DNA of 8,749 nucleotides. Origin: Candidatus Eiseniibacteriota bacterium (GTDB taxonomy: Bacteria; Eisenbacteria; RBG-16-71-46; CAIMUX01). The stretch is from assembly GCA_020431745.1 (NCBI GenBank), contig JAGQHR010000091.1, positions 1-8,749 of the forward strand, written 5' to 3'. The notes beneath the pieces are model-generated. The model was not told the DNA's origin. It made no database searches and was given only the letters and a program-made list of their open reading frames with translations. Numbering within the stretch: position 1 is the first letter of the stretch; every line of letters starts with the position of its first letter. This document shows, piece by piece, positions 6,181 to 8,749 of this stretch. The position numbers and the translations under genes were made by a program.

Positions 6181-6651
6181 ATGGACATCAAAGCTAGAGA
6201 GGAAGGGCCGAACGTGATCCTCTATACAGATGGAGCGTGCTCGGGCAATCCGGGCCCGGGTGGATGGGCGGCGATGCTCAAGGATCCGGCGACGGGCAAG
6301 TCGCGCGAGATCTTCGGTTCCGATCCGAGCACGACGAACAACCGAATGGAGCTGACGGCGGTCATCGAAGGACTGAAGCAGCTCAAGAAGGAAGATCTCG
6401 AGATTCGCGTGGTCAGCGATTCGAAGTACGTCGTCCAAGGCATCACCGAATGGGTGCGCGGTTGGGAGCGCAACGGATGGCGGACCTCGGATCGCAAGCC
6501 GGTCAAGAATCAGGACCTCTGGCGAGAGCTGGTCGAGCTCGCACGAAGCCATCGCGTGACCTTCGAGTGGGTCCAGGCGCACAACGGACATCCCGAGAAC
6601 GAACGGGTGGACGCGCTCGCGGTCGCCGCGTACCAGAAGTACCTGAAGTGA
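6181..6651 (+). CDS. rnhA: Ribonuclease HI
   Basis: This is a 156-residue RNase HI (E. coli 155), which cuts the RNA strand of RNA-DNA hybrids such as R-loops and primers in the cytoplasm, using two metal ions. All catalytic residues are present: D17 in YTDGACSGNPGPGGW, E57 in NNRMELTAV, D80 in VVSDSKYVVQGI, H134 in WVQAHNGHPENERVD, and D144. The basic handle region GWERNGWRTSDRKPVKN (94-110) marks the classical bacterial type. The ATG at 6181 has gggtagg nine bases upstream. An in-frame GTG at 6214 (codon 12) has a stronger aggaagg (6200-6206) seven bases upstream, and starting there would still keep the first strand, so the true start is open. The stop overlaps the next gene's GTG start as GTGA, pointing to a coupled two-gene unit. 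Confidence 0.98.
   Translation: MDIKAREEGPNVILYTDGACSGNPGPGGWAAMLKDPATGKSREIFGSDPSTTNNRMELTAVIEGLKQLKKEDLEIRVVSDSKYVVQGITEWVRGWERNGWRTSDRKPVKNQDLWRELVELARSHRVTFEWVQAHNGHPENERVDALAVAAYQKYLK
6200..6206 (+). promoter_or_regulatory. Shine-Dalgarno for an alternative GTG start of rnhA
   Basis: aggaagg lies 7 nt before the GTG at 6214-6216. It is a better site than the one before the ATG at 6181. Using it would give a 145-residue protein starting just before the ILYTDG strand, shorter at the N-terminus than most RNase HI proteins, so both starts remain possible. Confidence 0.35.
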
Positions 6652-8749
6652 TCGCCTACCCTCGACGTACCGTGCGGTGCGCGGGACTCCTGTTCGTCGG
6701 CCTCCTGACGTTCCTCTCCTCCGGTCCCGCGCGTGCGGTCGAGGCTCCGGAGCCGCTCCCCACCATCGCCGAGCAGTGCCGCGAGTTGACACGCCAGGAC
6801 GGGTTCTTCCCGATCTACTGGGACGAAGCACGCGGCAAGGTCTGGCTGGAAGTCTCCCATCTGAACGAAGAGTTCCTGCTCGTGAACTTCCTGGAGACGG
6901 GGCTCGGTTCGAACCCGGTCGGTCTGGATCGTGGGCAGATCAGCGGGGAGCGTCTGGTGCGTTTTCAACGTATCGGGCGCCGCGTCCTATTGTGGCAACC
7001 GAACCAGAAGTACCGTGCCGGCACCGACAATGCGGCCGAACGACGTGCGGTCGAGGAATCGTTCGCGCAGTCCGTCTTGTGGGGCGCGGACATTGCCGCG
7101 GAAACCGACGGTCGAGTCCTGGTCGACGTCACGCCGCTCATGTTGAGCGACGGTCCGCAGATCGCACGCACTCTCGAACAGAGCGGACAAGGGTCCTTCT
7201 CGCTCGACACCGACCGTTCCGCCGTCTACCTACCCGCGACCAAGGCATTTCCGAAGAACACGGAGCTTTCCTCGGTTCTGACCTTCGCCACGAGCGAGCC
7301 GGGACGGTTCGTGCGGGAGACCACGCCCACACCGGAGGCGGTCACTTTGCGGCAGCGGATCTCGCTGGTCGAGCTCCCGCCCCCGGGTTACCGTCCGCGC
7401 GCCTTCGATCCCCGTTGCGGGTCGTTCGATGTGCAGTACCGGGACTACGCGGCCCCGCTCGATGCGCCGATGGAGACGCGCTGGATCACGCGGCATCGCC
7501 TCGCCAAGCAGGATCCGTCCCGCGCGCTGAGCCCTCCGGTCGAGCCGATCGTGTACTACCTCGATCCCGGTGCGCCCGAACCGGTCCGGACCGCGTTGCT
7601 CGAGGGGGCCCGCTGGTGGAATCAGGCCTTCACCGCCGCTGGGTACGAGAATGCGTTTCGCGTCGAGCTGCTTCCCCCGGACGCGGATCCGCTCGACGTT
7701 CGATACAACGTGATCCAATGGGTGCACCGCGCGACCCGCGGCTGGTCCTACGGCGGATCGGTCGCGGACCCGCGGACGGGCGAGGTCATCAAGGGACACA
7801 TCACGCTCGGCTCCCTGCGGGTCCGTCAGGATCGCCTGCTCTTCGAAGGATTGGTGTCTCGGGATGGAGAGCGGGGAACGTGCCGCTTCGATGACGGTCC
7901 CGATGGAAGCGCACTCGTGCGCGGGGAGGACGGTTCGGTTCCGATCGAGCTGTCCCTGGCCCGTCTCCGTCAGTTGGCCGCGCACGAGGTGGGGCACGCG
8001 CTGGGACTGGCGCACAACTTCGCCGCCAGCGTGAACGATCGGGCTTCGGTCATGGACTATCCGGCTCCGCTCGTCCGCGTCGACCACGGGGCGCTCGATC
8101 TCTCCCAGGCCTACGCGGAGGGCATCGGAGCCTGGGACAAGATCTCGATCCGATACGCCTACGGGGACTTCGATCCGGCGTCCGAGAGCGACAGTCTGCA
8201 GGCGATCCTCCACGAAGCGCGCACGCGGGGCTTGCTCTATCTCACGGATCAGGACGCGCGACCGGCCGGCGCCGGGCATCCCCTGGCCAATCTTTGGGAC
8301 AACGGATCGGATCCGGTCGCGGCCCTCGCGCAGACGATGGAGGTGCGCCGCATCGCGCTCGCGCAGCTCGGTCCGCGAAGCCTCTTGCCGGGCGAGCCCA
8401 CGGCGCAGCTCGAGGAGCTGTTGGTCCCGCTCTTTCTGCATCATCGCTATCAGGCGGAAGCGACCGCGAAGCTCCTGGGCGGGCGCTACTACACGTATGC
8501 GGTACCGGGAGACGGACAGGAGCCGATTGCACCTGTGTCTTCGCAGGATCAGCGCGACGCGCTTCGTGAGCTGCTGCGGACGCTGGATCCCGAGGCGCTT
8601 TCGGTGCCGGAATCGATCCGTCGGGTGCTTCCTCCACATCCACCGGGATACGACGACGACCGTGAGCGCTTTCCCCGGCGGACCGCGATGTACTTCGACC
8701 CGCTCGCGGCGGCCCGCGTCGCCGCCGACATGACCACGTCTTTCCTGCT
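6648..8749 (+). CDS. Exported zinc metalloprotease, DUF5117/DUF4953 family, 3' end outside window
   Basis: 700 codons are visible and the frame is open to the right edge. The GTG start at 6648 overlaps the rnhA stop (GTGA). Residues 1-30 form a signal peptide: an Arg-containing start, a hydrophobic core LLFVGLLTFL, and an ARA-like cleavage site before VEAPEP, so the protein is exported. Residues about 50-250 match the DUF5117 pattern, with WLEVSHLNEEFLLVNFLETG and GLGSNPVGLDRGQISG (85-100). Around 297-320 comes PIVYYLDPG and a conserved helix with WWNQAF. The catalytic site is HEVGHALGLAH (446-456), a metzincin-type HExxHxxGxxH with E447 as general base, and SVMDYP supplies a Met-turn at M469. 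The following AWDKISIRYAYGDF is also typical of the family. Members are usually annotated only as zinc-dependent metalloprotease; the natural substrate is unknown. Coupling to rnhA suggests co-expression, not shared function. Confidence 0.92.
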   Translation, partial: MIAYPRRTVRCAGLLFVGLLTFLSSGPARAVEAPEPLPTIAEQCRELTRQDGFFPIYWDEARGKVWLEVSHLNEEFLLVNFLETGLGSNPVGLDRGQISGERLVRFQRIGRRVLLWQPNQKYRAGTDNAAERRAVEESFAQSVLWGADIAAETDGRVLVDVTPLMLSDGPQIARTLEQSGQGSFSLDTDRSAVYLPATKAFPKNTELSSVLTFATSEPGRFVRETTPTPEAVTLRQRISLVELPPPGYRPRAFDPRCGSFDVQYRDYAAPLDAPMETRWITRHRLAKQDPSRALSPPVEPIVYYLDPGAPEPVRTALLEGARWWNQAFTAAGYENAFRVELLPPDADPLDVRYNVIQWVHRATRGWSYGGSVADPRTGEVIKGHITLGSLRVRQDRLLFEGLVSRDGERGTCRFDDGPDGSALVRGEDGSVPIELSLARLRQLAAHEVGHALGLAHNFAASVNDRASVMDYPAPLVRVDHGALDLSQAYAEGIGAWDKISIRYAYGDFDPASESDSLQAILHEARTRGLLYLTDQDARPAGAGHPLANLWDNGSDPVAALAQTMEVRRIALAQLGPRSLLPGEPTAQLEELLVPLFLHHRYQAEATAKLLGGRYYTYAVPGDGQEPIAPVSSQDQRDALRELLRTLDPEALSVPESIRRVLPPHPPGYDDDRERFPRRTAMYFDPLAAARVAADMTTSFL

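Noticed and set aside
7230..8639. 469-codon minus-strand open frame
   Set aside because: It is antisense to the metalloprotease, across the HExxHxxGxxH site; the composition is typical of a mirror frame.

Overview
This window looks like chromosomal DNA from a high-GC, Gram-negative-type bacterium. G+C is high in every gene, GTG starts and 4-bp overlaps couple neighbouring genes, and the last gene belongs to a DUF5117-type exported zinc metalloprotease family that is common in FCB-group and related high-GC lineages (for example Gemmatimonadota or Eisenbacteria-like genomes). The phylum is an inference; there is no rRNA or other marker gene to settle it. No phage, transposon, CRISPR, tRNA or toxin genes were seen.

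Layout from left to right. (1) 1-2386, minus strand: a glycolate oxidase operon, glcD followed by glcE, joined by an ATGA overlap. glcE runs off the left edge; glcF would be expected beyond it. GlcE carries an unusual insertion built from four 14-residue tandem repeats just after its FAD-binding glycine loop. (2) 2387-3120: a 734-bp gap with no convincing gene. It holds a 17-bp palindrome upstream of glcD, a short AT-rich island, two adjacent GC-rich hairpins and a cluster of DnaA-box-like 9-mers. Together these make it a candidate replication origin or DnaA-controlled region. (3) 3121-4524, plus strand: a polytopic GT39-like (GT-C) glycosyltransferase. (4) 4617-5858, minus strand: an MFS transporter, convergent with the glycosyltransferase. 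(5) 5859-6180: a 322-bp divergent gap with a perfect 9-bp inverted repeat. (6) 6181-6651, plus strand: rnhA (RNase HI), overlapping by GTGA with (7) 6648-8749+, a secreted metzincin-like metalloprotease cut by the right edge.

The genes do not form one pathway. GlcD and GlcE are subunits of one membrane-associated flavoenzyme that oxidises glycolate to glyoxylate. The glycosyltransferase and MFS transporter are independent envelope proteins of unknown substrate. rnhA and the metalloprotease are probably co-transcribed and translationally coupled, although their functions are unrelated. No clearly new multi-gene system is visible. The two observations most worth following up are the DnaA-box cluster between divergent genes and the repeat insertion in GlcE.
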